Shown here: piece after piece, positions 43,207-51,948 of the stretch
Position numbering within the stretch: the first letter of the stretch is position 1
Layout of the letters: every line of letters begins with the position of its first letter
Assembly (NCBI RefSeq): GCF_030412965.1
Contig: NZ_JAUHJQ010000001.1
Location: 214,743-278,742, forward strand
Origin: Nocardioides oceani
Lineage (GTDB): Bacteria; Actinomycetota; Actinomycetes; Propionibacteriales; Nocardioidaceae
Length of the DNA stretch: 64,000 nt
Direction: 5' to 3'
Notes under the pieces: model-generated
The model's database searches: none
Seen by the model: only the letters and a program-made list of their open reading frames with translations
What the model was told of the DNA's origin: nothing
Program-made: the position numbers and the translations under genes

Positions 43207-45033
43207 TCACCGCGATTCCCGCGGCCGGACCACGCCGGCCGAACCGCCCCCGCGCCGCGTGGGCTCCGCGACGGCCGTCAGCAGCCCGCCGGGACCGATC
43301 TCGATCGCCGCAGCGGCCCCGATCTCGGCGGCGCTCGTGAAGGCGTCGCCGGCCGGGGCGAGCTCGTGGCCGTAGGCCTCGAGCAGCGGCCCGTAGGTCT
43401 CGATGAAGGCCGGTTCGGCGGTCACCGTCGCGGTGTTGCGCTGCGCCGCCCGCGGTGCGGCCATGGCCTCGGCGATGCTGCGCCCGCGGTCGAACCGCTC
43501 GACCAGCAGCTGGAGCACCGTCGTGATGATTGTCGAGCCGCCGGGCGAGCCGAGCGCGAGCACCGGCCGTCCGTCGCGCAGCACGATCGTCGGGGACATC
43601 GAGCTGCGCGGGCGCTTGCCGGGCTGGATCCGGTTCGGGTCGGCGGCGTCGTACTCGGTCGTGAAGTCGGTCAGCTCGTTGTTGAGCAGGAAGCCGCGGC
43701 CCGGCACGACCATGCCGGAGCCGCCGGTCTGCTCGATGGTCAGCGTGTAGGACACGACGTCGCCCCAGCGGTCCACGACGGCCAGGTGCGTGGTCTCGAC
43801 GTTCTCGGTGTCGGGGACCTCGACCGGCTCGACGCCGACCGAGGTCGCGCACTCCCCGTCGTAGGACGACACGTCGCCCGGCTCGACCGGCTTCTCCGCG
43901 GCCCGGGTGGGGTCGATCGTGCAGGCGCGCTCGGCGGCGAAGGTCGGCGAGAGCAGGTCGGCCAGCGGGACGTCGACGTACGCCGGGTCCCCGACGTACG
44001 CCGTGCGGTCGGCGAAGGCGCGGGCGCTCGCCTCGAGGTAGAGGTGCAGCGCCTGGGCGTCGTCCATCGCGGCGAGGTCGTAGCGCTCGAGGATCTCCAG
44101 CGCCTCGCCGACGGTCGAGCCGCCGCTGGAGGACGGCGGCATGCCGTGGACGTCGAGGCCCCGGTAGCTCGTGCGGGTGGCGACACCGTCGCGGACGCGG
44201 TAGTCGCGCAGGTCGCGCCGCGTCATCGAGCCGGGCGGGACCGGCAGGCCGGTCGAGCCGGTGGTCGGGGGCCTGCGGACCGTGCGGACCACGTCGCGGC
44301 CCAGCGCACCGCGGTAGAGCGCCCGCGGGCCCGCGTCCCGGAGCAGGTCGTAGGTGCGGGCGAGGGCCGGGTTGCGGAACCGGCTGCCCACGGCCGGCAG
44401 GCGACCGCCGCGCAGGAACAGCGCCTTGGTCGAGGTGAAGGCGCGGAACCGCTCGCGGTTGTCCTCGGTCTGCTGGCGGAACGTCTCGTCGACCACGAAG
44501 CCGCGCCGTGCGAGGGCCGCCGGCCGGCCGAGGACCTGCTTCAGCGACCGGCTCCCCCAGCGGTCGAGCGCGCGCTGCCAGGTCGCGACCGTGCCGGGCA
44601 CGCCGACGCTGACGCCGCTGGTGACCAGCTCGGGGGTGAACCGGTACGGCTCGCCGGTCGCCGGGTCGACGAACGCGTCGGGCTCGATCGCCATCGGGGC
44701 GGTCTCGCGCCCGTCGATCGTGGCGACCCTCCCGGTCGAGGCGTCGTAGTGCACGAAGTAGCCGCCACCGCCGATGCCGGCGCTGTAGGGCTCGGTGACC
44801 CCGAGCGCCGCGGCGGTCGCGACGGCGGCGTCGGCGGCGTTGCCCCCGGCGCGCAGGACCGCGAGCCCGACCCTCGTTGCCTCCGGGTCGACCGAGCTCA
44901 CCGCCCCGCCCGTGCCGACCGCGGTGGGCACCTTCGGCGGACCCGTCTCGGCGGCGGCCGGCGGGCCTGCCGGCAGGGCCACGAGGGCGGGCGCGAGCAG
45001 CGCCAGGACGGGGACGGCGGCGAGACGGCGCAT
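43207..45033 (-). CDS. ggt: Gamma-glutamyltranspeptidase
   Basis: 608 residues, secreted N-terminal nucleophile hydrolase. Sec signal peptide (RRLAAVPVLALLAPALVALPA). Core: AVSSVDPEATRVGLAVLRAGGNAADAAVATAAALGVTEPYSAGIGGGGYFVHY; the autocatalytic and catalytic Thr is in VETTHLAVVDRWGDVVSYT, and the small subunit continues with GSGMVVPGRGFLLNNELTDF and SSMSPTIVL. It cleaves gamma-glutamyl bonds of glutathione-like or polyglutamate compounds outside the cell. ATG at 45033. A gap of 92 bp separates it from the DHFR-like gene upstream. Confidence 0.93.
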   Translation of the reverse strand: MRRLAAVPVLALLAPALVALPAGPPAAAETGPPKVPTAVGTGGAVSSVDPEATRVGLAVLRAGGNAADAAVATAAALGVTEPYSAGIGGGGYFVHYDASTGRVATIDGRETAPMAIEPDAFVDPATGEPYRFTPELVTSGVSVGVPGTVATWQRALDRWGSRSLKQVLGRPAALARRGFVVDETFRQQTEDNRERFRAFTSTKALFLRGGRLPAVGSRFRNPALARTYDLLRDAGPRALYRGALGRDVVRTVRRPPTTGSTGLPVPPGSMTRRDLRDYRVRDGVATRTSYRGLDVHGMPPSSSGGSTVGEALEILERYDLAAMDDAQALHLYLEASARAFADRTAYVGDPAYVDVPLADLLSPTFAAERACTIDPTRAAEKPVEPGDVSSYDGECATSVGVEPVEVPDTENVETTHLAVVDRWGDVVSYTLTIEQTGGSGMVVPGRGFLLNNELTDFTTEYDAADPNRIQPGKRPRSSMSPTIVLRDGRPVLALGSPGGSTIITTVLQLLVERFDRGRSIAEAMAAPRAAQRNTATVTAEPAFIETYGPLLEAYGHELAPAGDAFTSAAEIGAAAAIEIGPGGLLTAVAEPTRRGGGSAGVVRPRESR

Positions 45034-45125
45034 GGGTTTCCTCCCGAGAAGATCCGCGACGAGGCGGTCCGGCCACTGTGGCGCCGACCGCCGACAGTTG
45101 TCGAGGTGCCCGCCCGGGGCCCGTC

Positions 45126-45674
45126 TCAGGCAGGCGGGCGCGGGCCCACGACGTCGTACGTCGCGCACAGGAAGGCGCCGTTGCGCCCGTGCGAGGTCAG
45201 CCGCAGGTCGAACCGGCGCGGGAACAGCGGGCGGCCGGCTCCCAGCGTCACCGGCGCGATCGACACGAGCACCTCGTCGAGCAGGCCGGCGTCGGCGAGC
45301 TGCCCGGCCAGGTCTCCCCCGCCGACCACCCACACGTCCTTGTCCCCGGCGGCCGCCACCATCGCGGGATGGACCTCGCGCACGTCGCCGGACGCGATCG
45401 TCACGTCCTCCGCGGCGCGCGGCAGGTCGCGGTGCGTCATCACCCACGTCGGCTGCCGGTAGGACCACGGCTCACCCGTCTCGGCGGCGTGGTCGAGCAC
45501 CCACTGGTACGTCGTCGCGCCCATGACCAGCGCGCCGATGGTGTCGATGAACGCCGCGTAGTCGAGCATCCCGCCCTCCTCGAGCGGCTGGGGGAACAGC
45601 CAGTCGAGCGAGTCCTGCTCGTCGGCGAGGTACCCGTCGAGGGTGGTCGCGGTGTAGTAGACGGTCCGGGTCAT
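45126..45674 (-). CDS. Dihydrofolate-reductase-like protein (RibD C-terminal fold)
   Basis: 182 residues. MTRTVYYTATTLDGYLADE is the typical start of YyaP/RibD_C-type reductases; GALVMGATTYQWVL, WVMTHRDLP, DVWVVGGGDLAGQL and LVSIAPVTLGAGRPLF follow. Members bind NADPH; most have no known substrate. ATG at 45674 lies inside the stop of the AraC-type gene (4-nt overlap), suggesting regulated co-expression. Not a canonical folate DHFR (no conserved folate-binding Asp motif). Confidence 0.88.
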   Translation of the reverse strand: MTRTVYYTATTLDGYLADEQDSLDWLFPQPLEEGGMLDYAAFIDTIGALVMGATTYQWVLDHAAETGEPWSYRQPTWVMTHRDLPRAAEDVTIASGDVREVHPAMVAAAGDKDVWVVGGGDLAGQLADAGLLDEVLVSIAPVTLGAGRPLFPRRFDLRLTSHGRNGAFLCATYDVVGPRPPA

Positions 45675-46621
45675 CGGGTGCTCCTCGTGCGGTCGCGGTT
45701 CCAGGTGATCGGGTCGCCGTCGTCGACCGGCACCCCGAGCGCCCGCAGCACCAGGCGGGCCAGCTGGCGCCGGTGCGCGGCGTACGTCAGGACGTGCGCG
45801 ACGACCTCGCCGAGCACGAAGCTCTCCGGCGGCTCGCACAGCGCGTCGACGAGCCGGTCGCCCCACGCACCACGGCGATCGACGTCGCGCACGAACGCCA
45901 GCCAGCGGGGCGCGACCGCGTCGTGCCGCTCGAGCAGCGCCCGCGGGTCGCCGTCGCCGCGGGCGGGGGTGTCGAGGCCCTCGATCGCGGCCAGCCAGAC
46001 CTCCGTGGCGTGGACGTGGTTCTCCAGCACCGCCGCCAGCGACGGCTCCTCGCCGTCCCAGGCGAGGACCCGGGCACCCGGCAGCACCTCGCGTCGGAGA
46101 TCGTCGGCCGCCAGCCCCTTCGCCACCTCGAGCAGCGTGCGGGTGTCGTCGAGGTCGTGGCGCACCAGCTGCTCGGTGACCGGGTCGCCCGCCGGCCCGC
46201 TCGTCGTCCCGCCCGCCTCACCGGCGTCGATCCACAGCGAGGTCGGCGGGTGGAAGTGGATGCCGTTCGGCGCCGGCAGCCAGTGGTCACGGGAGCCGCC
46301 CGCGCCCTCGCCCACGGCCGACGGCGGCTCGCCGTACGCCCTCGCGAACGCGCGGCTGAAGCCCTCGACGCTCTCGTAGCCCGCCGCGAACGCCGCGTCC
46401 GTCACGCTCGTCCCCCGCCGCAGCCGCCACGCCGCGCGCTCGAGCTCGACCCGTCGCCGCATCGCCACCGGCGGCTCGCCGGCGTCGCGGCGCAGCCGCC
46501 GGGAGAAGTGGTACGGCGAGGCGTAGGCGTCGCCGGCCATGTCCGCCAGCGTCCGGTTGTCCTCGTCGAGCACCGCGTCGAGCAGCTCCCGCAGCCGGTC
46601 GCGGCCCTGCTGTCCATCCAT
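45671..46621 (-). CDS. AraC-family regulator with DinB/MDMPI-like C-terminal domain
   Basis: 316 residues. N-terminal double helix-turn-helix of AraC type (LADMAGDAYASPYHFSRRLRRDAG, VTDAAFAAGYESVEGFSRAFARAYG). The C-terminal part, after an IHFHPPTSLWIDAG segment, resembles a DinB-fold maleylpyruvate isomerase-like bundle (RHDLDDTRTLLEVAKGL ... ENHVHATEVWLAAIEGL ... VAHVLTYAAHRRQLARLVLRALG with His residues suggesting metal binding). Probably activates its coupled DHFR-like partner; effector unknown. ATG at 46621. Confidence 0.82.
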   Translation of the reverse strand: MDGQQGRDRLRELLDAVLDEDNRTLADMAGDAYASPYHFSRRLRRDAGEPPVAMRRRVELERAAWRLRRGTSVTDAAFAAGYESVEGFSRAFARAYGEPPSAVGEGAGGSRDHWLPAPNGIHFHPPTSLWIDAGEAGGTTSGPAGDPVTEQLVRHDLDDTRTLLEVAKGLAADDLRREVLPGARVLAWDGEEPSLAAVLENHVHATEVWLAAIEGLDTPARGDGDPRALLERHDAVAPRWLAFVRDVDRRGAWGDRLVDALCEPPESFVLGEVVAHVLTYAAHRRQLARLVLRALGVPVDDGDPITWNRDRTRSTR

Positions 46622-46680
46622 GCCGACCAGTGTGGAGCCGCGCCGCCGCTCCGCGCCCGACCGTTCTTGCGCTCCTGGGG

Positions 46681-47682
46681 TCAGGCGGACGGGTCCGCCA
46701 CGGCCGCGCGCAGCAGCAGGATCCCGAACCCGGTCAGGCCGCGGGCCCGCGCGGACAGCACCACGACGGAGACGCCGAGGTCGGGCCGGGAGCCGACGAA
46801 GGAGCGGTAGCCGCCGGTCCCGCCGTCGTGGAAGAGCGTCCCGCCGGGCACGACCAGCCAGCCGAGGGCGACGTTCGCCGGACCGACCCGCCCGGCCCGC
46901 TGCTGCGGGGTCCGGGCGTCGGCGGCGGCCGCCGCGAGCGGCCCGTCGTACGCCGCGTCGAAGGCGCCGACGTAGCGCTGCAGGTCCGCGGCGGTCGAGA
47001 CGACGCCCCCGGCGCCGGCGAGCATCGCGAGGTCCCACCGGCCGGCCGGGCGGCCGCGCCAGCCGTGGCCGGGGGCGAGCCGGTGCTGCTGGTCGGACGG
47101 CACCTCGACCCCGGTGTCGTCGAGGCCGAGCGGGCCGGTGACCCGGTCGGCGAGGAGGGTGGCGTAGTCGGTGCCGGCGGCGCGGGCCAGCGCCCACCCG
47201 AGGAGGCCGCCGCCGAGGTTGGAGTACCCGAAGCGCCGACCGGGCTCGACCCGCGGCCGGGTCGCGAGCACGGCCGCGGACAGCGTCGCCTCGTCGTAGC
47301 GGGCGTACGGGTCGTGGCGCTCGCTGGTCATGCCGCGCCACGCCGCGCGCCGCGGCAGGCGCGGCAGGCCGGAGTGGTGCGTGGCGAGGTCGCGCAGGGT
47401 GATCGGCCGTCCCTTGACCGGCGGCGCGACCGGCAGGTGGTCGGCGACCGGGTCGTCGAGGCCGACGACGCCCTCGCGCGCGAGGTCGGCGAGCAGCAGC
47501 GCGGTCATCGTCTTGGTGACCGAGCCGATCTCGAACAGCGACGCCGGCCCGTCGGGCAGCTCGCCCCGGGCGTGGTACGTCGTGCCGGCCGGCGTCCGGA
47601 CGGCCACGACCAGGCCGGTGCCGTCGTCGGTGCGCCGGGCGAGCAGGTCGTCGACGGTCGGGGTCGGTCGCGTGCGCCTCAT
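46681..47682 (-). CDS. Beta-lactamase-fold serine hydrolase
   Basis: 333 residues of the class C beta-lactamase/D-alanyl-D-alanine carboxypeptidase superfamily. Active-site SxxK is SVTKTMTALLLADL (about residue 55), the YxN is YSNLGGGLLGWALA (about 155), and the third motif near the C-terminus is HDGGTGGYRSF, the HxG. No signal peptide, so probably cytoplasmic esterase or peptidase. It ends where it overlaps miaA's stop by 4 nt (47679-47682), so the two may be co-transcribed. Function unknown. Confidence 0.85.
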   Translation of the reverse strand: MRRTRPTPTVDDLLARRTDDGTGLVVAVRTPAGTTYHARGELPDGPASLFEIGSVTKTMTALLLADLAREGVVGLDDPVADHLPVAPPVKGRPITLRDLATHHSGLPRLPRRAAWRGMTSERHDPYARYDEATLSAAVLATRPRVEPGRRFGYSNLGGGLLGWALARAAGTDYATLLADRVTGPLGLDDTGVEVPSDQQHRLAPGHGWRGRPAGRWDLAMLAGAGGVVSTAADLQRYVGAFDAAYDGPLAAAAADARTPQQRAGRVGPANVALGWLVVPGGTLFHDGGTGGYRSFVGSRPDLGVSVVVLSARARGLTGFGILLLRAAVADPSA

Positions 47683-48626
47683 GCCCGCACCCTGCCGACC
47701 GCCTCGAGCGCGCGCGCCACCCGGTCCGGGTCGTCGTGCCGGACCCACACCACCCGCGGGTCCTTTCGGAACCACGCGTCCTGGCGGCGCGCGAAGCGAC
47801 GCGTGGCGACGACGGTCCGCTCCCGAGCCTCGTCGAGCGACAGCTCGCCGGCGAGGTACGCCGCCACCTCGACGTACCCGATGGCGCGGCTCGCGGTGCG
47901 GCCCTCCGCCAGCCCCTCCTCGAGCAGGCGCGCGACCTCCCCGACCAGCCCGGCGGCGAACATCGCGTCGACCCGCTGCTCGATCCGCGCGTCCAGGGTC
48001 GGGCGGTCGATGTCGACGCCGACCTGGAGGGTGGCCGGGTCGAGGTACTCCAGCTGCGGCAGCGAGGCGCTGAACGGGCGCCCGGTGATCTCGACGACCT
48101 CCAGGGCGCGGACCGTGCGGCGGCCGTTCCCGACGAGGATCCGCGCGGCCGCCTCGGGATCGACGCCGGCGAGCCGGGCGTGCAGCGCGGCGGGGCCCTG
48201 CTCGGCCAGCTCCGCCTCGAGCCGGGCGCGGACCGCCTCGTCGGTCCCGGGGAACTCGAAGCGGTCCAGCACCGCGCGGGTGTAGAGCGCGGAGCCGCCC
48301 ACCAGCACCGGCACCCGGCCGGCGTCGCGCAGGCCCGCGATGGTGGCCCGCGCCCAGCCCTGGAACTCCGCCACCGTCGCCGGCTCACGCACCGAGAGCC
48401 GGTCGAGCAGGTGGTGCGGGATCCCCCGGCGCTCGGCCTCCGGGACCTTGGCCGTGCCGATGTCCATGCCCCGGTAGAGCTGCATCGCGTCGGTGTTGAC
48501 CACCTCGCCGCCGAGCCGCTCGGCGAGGTCCAGCGACAGCGCGGTCTTGCCGCTCGCGGTCGCACCGACGACGGCGACCACCGGCGCCCGGCCCGGGACC
48601 CGGCCCGGGATTGAGGTCGGCGCCAT
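47679..48626 (-). CDS. miaA: tRNA dimethylallyltransferase
   Basis: 315 residues; transfers an isopentenyl group from DMAPP to A37 of tRNAs reading UNN codons, the substrate for MiaB. P-loop VVGATASGKTALSLDLAERL near the N-terminus; VNTDAMQLYRGMDIGTAK (DMAPP site), GGSALYTRAVLDRF, GNGRRTVRALEV and the zinc-finger-like insert VDATFA..., RRTASRAIGYVEV, QDAWFRKD. ATG at 48626. miaB is about 1.7 kb away on the same strand, with an accessory operon between them. Confidence 0.96.
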   Translation of the reverse strand: MAPTSIPGRVPGRAPVVAVVGATASGKTALSLDLAERLGGEVVNTDAMQLYRGMDIGTAKVPEAERRGIPHHLLDRLSVREPATVAEFQGWARATIAGLRDAGRVPVLVGGSALYTRAVLDRFEFPGTDEAVRARLEAELAEQGPAALHARLAGVDPEAAARILVGNGRRTVRALEVVEITGRPFSASLPQLEYLDPATLQVGVDIDRPTLDARIEQRVDAMFAAGLVGEVARLLEEGLAEGRTASRAIGYVEVAAYLAGELSLDEARERTVVATRRFARRQDAWFRKDPRVVWVRHDDPDRVARALEAVGRVRA

Positions 48627-48673
48627 GTGGCTAGTGTGACAAGGAACCGCACCCGAGCCGACTGGAGGTCACC

Positions 48674-48841
48674 ATGACCGCGCCGATCCCCGAGGGGCGC
48701 GACCTGCCCCTCCTCGACACCGACGAGCAGCCGCCGGGCGAGCACGGGAGCGAGCTGCCCGACGGCCAGGACCCGTCCGCCGGCGAGGAGGAGCTCCGCG
48801 AGGAGAACGCCGAGACGTCGTTCCCCGAGCCCAGCCAGTAG
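48674..48841 (+). CDS. Small acidic protein 1 (55 aa), unknown function
   Basis: MTAPIPEGRDLPLLDTDEQP is the N-terminus; 16 of 55 residues are Asp or Glu against two Arg, and Gly/Pro/Gln are abundant, so it is intrinsically disordered. No Cys or Trp. GGAGG lies 4-8 nt ahead of the ATG at 48674, and divergent miaA starts 48 bp away. It is the first of a run of plus-strand small genes; the next starts 18 bp after the stop. No homologue family is recognised. Confidence 0.65.
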   Translation: MTAPIPEGRDLPLLDTDEQPPGEHGSELPDGQDPSAGEEELREENAETSFPEPSQ

Positions 48842-48858
48842 GGCCGGGAGAGGCAGCC

Positions 48859-49017
48859 ATGAGCGAGAGCACCCCCGAGCAGGTCGAGAACGAGGCCGAC
48901 GAGTACGCCCCCGACGAGCCGGAGTCCCCCGACACCGGCACCGTCTACGAGGGAGCGACCGGTGAGCCGGCCCTCACCCCGAACGACACCACGCCCGACG
49001 AGGAGGAGCAGCCATGA
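48859..49017 (+). CDS. Small acidic protein 2 (52 aa), unknown function
   Basis: MSESTPEQVENEADEYAPDE is the N-terminus; 17 of 52 residues are acidic and there is no Lys, Arg or His at all, an extreme composition. No Cys or Trp. A GAGAGGCAGCC precedes the ATG. Its stop overlaps the start of small protein 3 (ATGA, 49014-49017), showing translational coupling. Function unknown. Confidence 0.65.
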   Translation: MSESTPEQVENEADEYAPDEPESPDTGTVYEGATGEPALTPNDTTPDEEEQP

Positions 49018-49190
49018 CCGACCAGCCCGCCGAGCAGCCGCAGGCGCCCGGGACCCCGATGCGCGACGACGAGCCGGCGGCCCCCACCGGGGCCGACCGC
49101 GAGCCCCACGGCGAGGTCGACGAGTCGCACCTGGAGGAGCCGGTCGCCGGCTCCGAGGCCGACCACCGGCACGGTGACCGCCCTGAGTGA
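49014..49190 (+). CDS. Small acidic protein 3 (58 aa), unknown function
   Basis: MTDQPAEQPQAPGTPMRDDE is the N-terminus; 16 acidic and 4 Arg residues, plus four His. Pro- and Ala-rich, no Cys or Trp. Begins within the stop codon of protein 2 (ATGA), and its final codons overlap the GTG start of the Nudix gene by 17 nt. GAGGAGG precedes the start, inside the coding sequence of protein 2. Function unknown. Confidence 0.65.
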   Translation: MTDQPAEQPQAPGTPMRDDEPAAPTGADREPHGEVDESHLEEPVAGSEADHRHGDRPE

Positions 49191-49683
49191 GCCGACCTCG
49201 ACCGACCCGCTGCACGGCCGCTTCGTCGTCGTCCCGGCGGCGTACGTCTTCCTGCTCCGCGACGGCGTGTCGGGCGGCACGGAGGTGCTGCTCCAGCTGC
49301 GCCGCGGGACCGGGTACATGGACGAGCACTGGGCCGCCGCGGCGGCCGGGCACGTCGAGCGCGGCGAGACGGCGTACGCCGCGGCGCACCGCGAGGCGCG
49401 CGAGGAGCTCGGCATCGCCGACCTCGACCTGTCGTTCGTGACCGCCATGCAGCGCACCGCCGCTGGGGAGCCGATCGACGAACGGGTCGACTTCTTCTTC
49501 ACCTCCCGCCGCTGGGCCGGCGAGCCGCGGGTCGTCGAGCCCGACAAGGCCGCCGACCTGCACTGGTGGCCGCTCGACGCCCTGCCCGACCCCGTGGTGC
49601 CGCACGAGGCGGCCGTGTTGCGGGGCATCGGGTCGGGTACCAGCACGCCGTACTCGACCTTCGGCTTCGACGAGGAGGACTGA
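49174..49683 (+). CDS. Nudix hydrolase
   Basis: 169 residues. The full Nudix box GX5EX7REUXEEXGU is present as GHVERGETAYAAAHREAREELGI near residue 61-83 (read in two pieces: GHVERGE and REAREELGI), with catalytic Glu residues in REAREE. Upstream VLLQLRRGTGYMDEHWAAAA is a nucleotide-binding start; the C-terminal DLHWWPLDALPDPV is the usual closing segment. Likely hydrolyses a nucleoside diphosphate-X compound. GTG start inside the preceding small gene; the stop and the next ATG share one base (TGATG). It is the only recognisable enzyme in the small-protein operon. Confidence 0.93.
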   Translation: MTALSEPTSTDPLHGRFVVVPAAYVFLLRDGVSGGTEVLLQLRRGTGYMDEHWAAAAAGHVERGETAYAAAHREAREELGIADLDLSFVTAMQRTAAGEPIDERVDFFFTSRRWAGEPRVVEPDKAADLHWWPLDALPDPVVPHEAAVLRGIGSGTSTPYSTFGFDEED

Positions 49684-49979
49684 TGTCCGAGGAGACCCGC
49701 ACCGACACCGGGACGGGAGAGCTCGCGCCCATGCCCGACGCGCAGATCGAGCCCGGCGAGCCTGCTCCCGGCGGCGCCGACGCCATCGACGAGGCGGGCG
49801 ACCGGATCATCCCGGACCTCACCCCCGCGGAGAACCCCGCGATCGACGACAGCACCCCCGACACGCTCCAGGAGCAGATGTCGGGGTCCGAGGACACCTC
49901 GACCGAGGCGACCGAGGCCAGCGCCGAGGAGGCCGGGGCGCAGGACGAGGGCGCCGCCGAGCAGGGCAAGGCCGAATGA
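49683..49979 (+). CDS. Small acidic protein 4 (98 aa), unknown function
   Basis: Begins MSEETRTDTGTGELAPMPDA and carries 27 acidic against three basic residues. Low complexity (Ala, Glu, Asp, Thr, Pro), no Cys or Trp, predicted disorder. The central PDLTPAENPAIDD stretch recalls GEPALTPND of protein 2, a possible sign of common origin, but the match is weak. ATG overlaps the Nudix stop (TGATG) and its stop overlaps the next start (ATGA). Confidence 0.72.
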   Translation: MSEETRTDTGTGELAPMPDAQIEPGEPAPGGADAIDEAGDRIIPDLTPAENPAIDDSTPDTLQEQMSGSEDTSTEATEASAEEAGAQDEGAAEQGKAE

Positions 49980-50320
49980 CCGGCGGCACCGGCGACCTGC
50001 CGGGCGAGCCGCCGGTCGACCCCGACCTCGCCGAGCCGCTGCGGGCGTCCAACCCCAACGCCAACGGCCCCCAGGGCGCCGCCGGCGGGATGGGCGTCAG
50101 CTCCGAGCGGGTCGGCCACGCCGGCCCCGCGCAGACGAGCACCGACGGCGTCCGCGACAACTCGCTCGCCGAGCCGGACGCGGTCGGCGGCGACGTACCT
50201 CCCGAGCAGTCGGCGGGCGGCCCCGAGGACAACCCGGACACCGTGCTGCCCAAGGCCGGCTACCCCTCGAAGGACCCGCGCTCGAAGGAGCACCCCTTCG
50301 ACGCCAAGCCCGACATCTAG
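49976..50320 (+). CDS. Small protein 5 (114 aa), unknown function
   Basis: Begins MTGGTGDLPGEPPVDPDLAE. It is Gly-, Pro-, Ala- and Asp-rich, less acidic than its neighbours (19 acidic, 8 basic), with a C-terminal KAGYPSKDPRSKEHPFDAK stretch that is basic. No Cys or Trp. It starts within the stop of protein 4 (ATGA) and its stop lies 3 bp from the convergent miaB stop. A conserved-looking NPNANGPQGAAGG segment occupies the N-terminal third. Function unknown. Confidence 0.72.
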   Translation: MTGGTGDLPGEPPVDPDLAEPLRASNPNANGPQGAAGGMGVSSERVGHAGPAQTSTDGVRDNSLAEPDAVGGDVPPEQSAGGPEDNPDTVLPKAGYPSKDPRSKEHPFDAKPDI

Positions 50321-50323
50321 CCC

Positions 50324-51805
50324 TCAGCCGCAGGCGGGCGCCGCTGGCAGCGGCGCGGGCACGCCGACCGCCGGCATGCCGAGCGAGACACCTGACGGCG
50401 CGGCCGGGGCCGCCGTGCGCGCCTCCCACGCGTCGCCGGAGCGGGTGCGCCGCACGGCCAGCACCCGGTCGGCCACCAGGTGGTGGGGCGCGGCGTAGGT
50501 GACCTCGACGGTGACCATGTCGCCCGGCCGGACAGCGGCACCGTGCTCGGGGCCCGGGGCGGCGAAGTGCACGAGCCGGTTGTCGGGCGCGCGACCGGAG
50601 AGCCGCAGCGTCTCGGCGTCCTTGCGGCCCTCGCCCTCGGCGACCATCAGCTCGACGGTGCGGCCGACGACCTGCTTGTTCTCCTCCCAGGCGATCTCGT
50701 TCACGAGGTCGACCAGGCGGCCGTAGCGGTCCTTGACCACCTCCGGCGGGACCTGGTCGTCGAGGACGGCGGCCGGGGTGCCGGGGCGCTTGGAGTACTG
50801 GAAGGTGAAGGCGCTCGCGAACCGCGACTCACGCACCACCCGCAGCGTCTCGAGGAAGTCCTCCTCGGTCTCGCCGGGGAAGCCGACGATGATGTCGGTG
50901 GTGATCGCGGCGTGCGGGATCGCGGCGCGGACCCGGTCGATGATGCCGAGGAACTTCGAGGACCGGTAGGAGCGGCGCATCGCGCGCAGCACCCGGTCCG
51001 AGCCCGACTGCAGCGGCATGTGCAGGCTCGGCATGACGTTCGGCGTCTCGGCCATCGCCTCGATGACGTCGTCGGTGAACTCCGCCGGGTGCGGGCTGGT
51101 GAACCGGACCCGCTCGAGGCCCTCGATGTCCCCGCACGCGCGCAGCAGCTTCGAGAACGCCTGGCGGTCGCCGAACTCCACGCCGTAGGCGTTGACGTTC
51201 TGGCCCAGCAGCGTCACCTCGGTGACGCCCTCGGCGACGAGCGCGCGGACCTCGGCCAGGATGTCGCCGGGGCGGCGGTCCTTCTCCTTGCCGCGCAGCG
51301 CCGGGACGATGCAGAAGGTGCAGGTGTTGTTGCAGCCGACCGACACCGAGACCCACGCGGCGTACGCCGACTCGCGCTTGGTCGGCAGCGTGCTCGGGAA
51401 GACGTCGAGGCTCTCGAGGATCTCGACCTGCGCCTCCTCCTGCACGCGCGCCCGCTCCAGCAGCACCGGCAGCGAGCCGATGTTGTGGGTGCCGAAGACG
51501 ACGTCGACCCACGGCGCGCGCTCGGTGATCGTCGTGCGGTCCTTCTGCGCCAGGCAGCCGCCGACGGCGATCTGCATCCCCGGCCGGGCCGCCTTGACCG
51601 GCGCGAGGTGGCCGAGGTTGCCGTAGAGCTTGTTGTCGGCGTTCTCGCGCACCGCGCAGGTGTTGAACACGACCACGTCGGCCTGCTCGCCCGCCGGCGC
51701 GGCGGCGTACCCGGCACCCTCGAGCAGCCCGGTGAGCCGCTCGGAGTCGTGGACGTTCATCTGGCACCCGTAGGTGCGGACCTCGTAGGTGCGGGGCGTC
51801 GACAT
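50324..51805 (-). CDS. miaB: tRNA-2-methylthio-N6-dimethylallyladenosine synthase
   Basis: 493 residues; radical SAM enzyme that methylthiolates the i6A37 made by MiaA. N-terminal UPF0004 domain with Cys in [29 protein letters not shown] and [10 protein letters not shown]; the radical SAM CxxxCxxC cluster is in [16 protein letters not shown] (about residue 153-165). C-terminal TRAM domain ([14 protein letters not shown]... ). ATG at 51805. Convergent with the small acidic protein operon (3-bp gap) and divergent from the glutamate importer. Confidence 0.96.
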   Translation of the reverse strand: MSTPRTYEVRTYGCQMNVHDSERLTGLLEGAGYAAAPAGEQADVVVFNTCAVRENADNKLYGNLGHLAPVKAARPGMQIAVGGCLAQKDRTTITERAPWVDVVFGTHNIGSLPVLLERARVQEEAQVEILESLDVFPSTLPTKRESAYAAWVSVSVGCNNTCTFCIVPALRGKEKDRRPGDILAEVRALVAEGVTEVTLLGQNVNAYGVEFGDRQAFSKLLRACGDIEGLERVRFTSPHPAEFTDDVIEAMAETPNVMPSLHMPLQSGSDRVLRAMRRSYRSSKFLGIIDRVRAAIPHAAITTDIIVGFPGETEEDFLETLRVVRESRFASAFTFQYSKRPGTPAAVLDDQVPPEVVKDRYGRLVDLVNEIAWEENKQVVGRTVELMVAEGEGRKDAETLRLSGRAPDNRLVHFAAPGPEHGAAVRPGDMVTVEVTYAAPHHLVADRVLAVRRTRSGDAWEARTAAPAAPSGVSLGMPAVGVPAPLPAAPACG

Positions 51806-51948
51806 AGCGCCTCCGAGGGTACGGCGCGGCGCGCGACGCCGCGGAATCGCGCGCAGGTGCGTCCTTTGGTCACGATCCGGTCGCGGTCGGCGCGACCCCA
51901 GGCTCCGACATGGCCCGGGTGGGCCGGTTGTGGATAGTGTCCGGCGCC

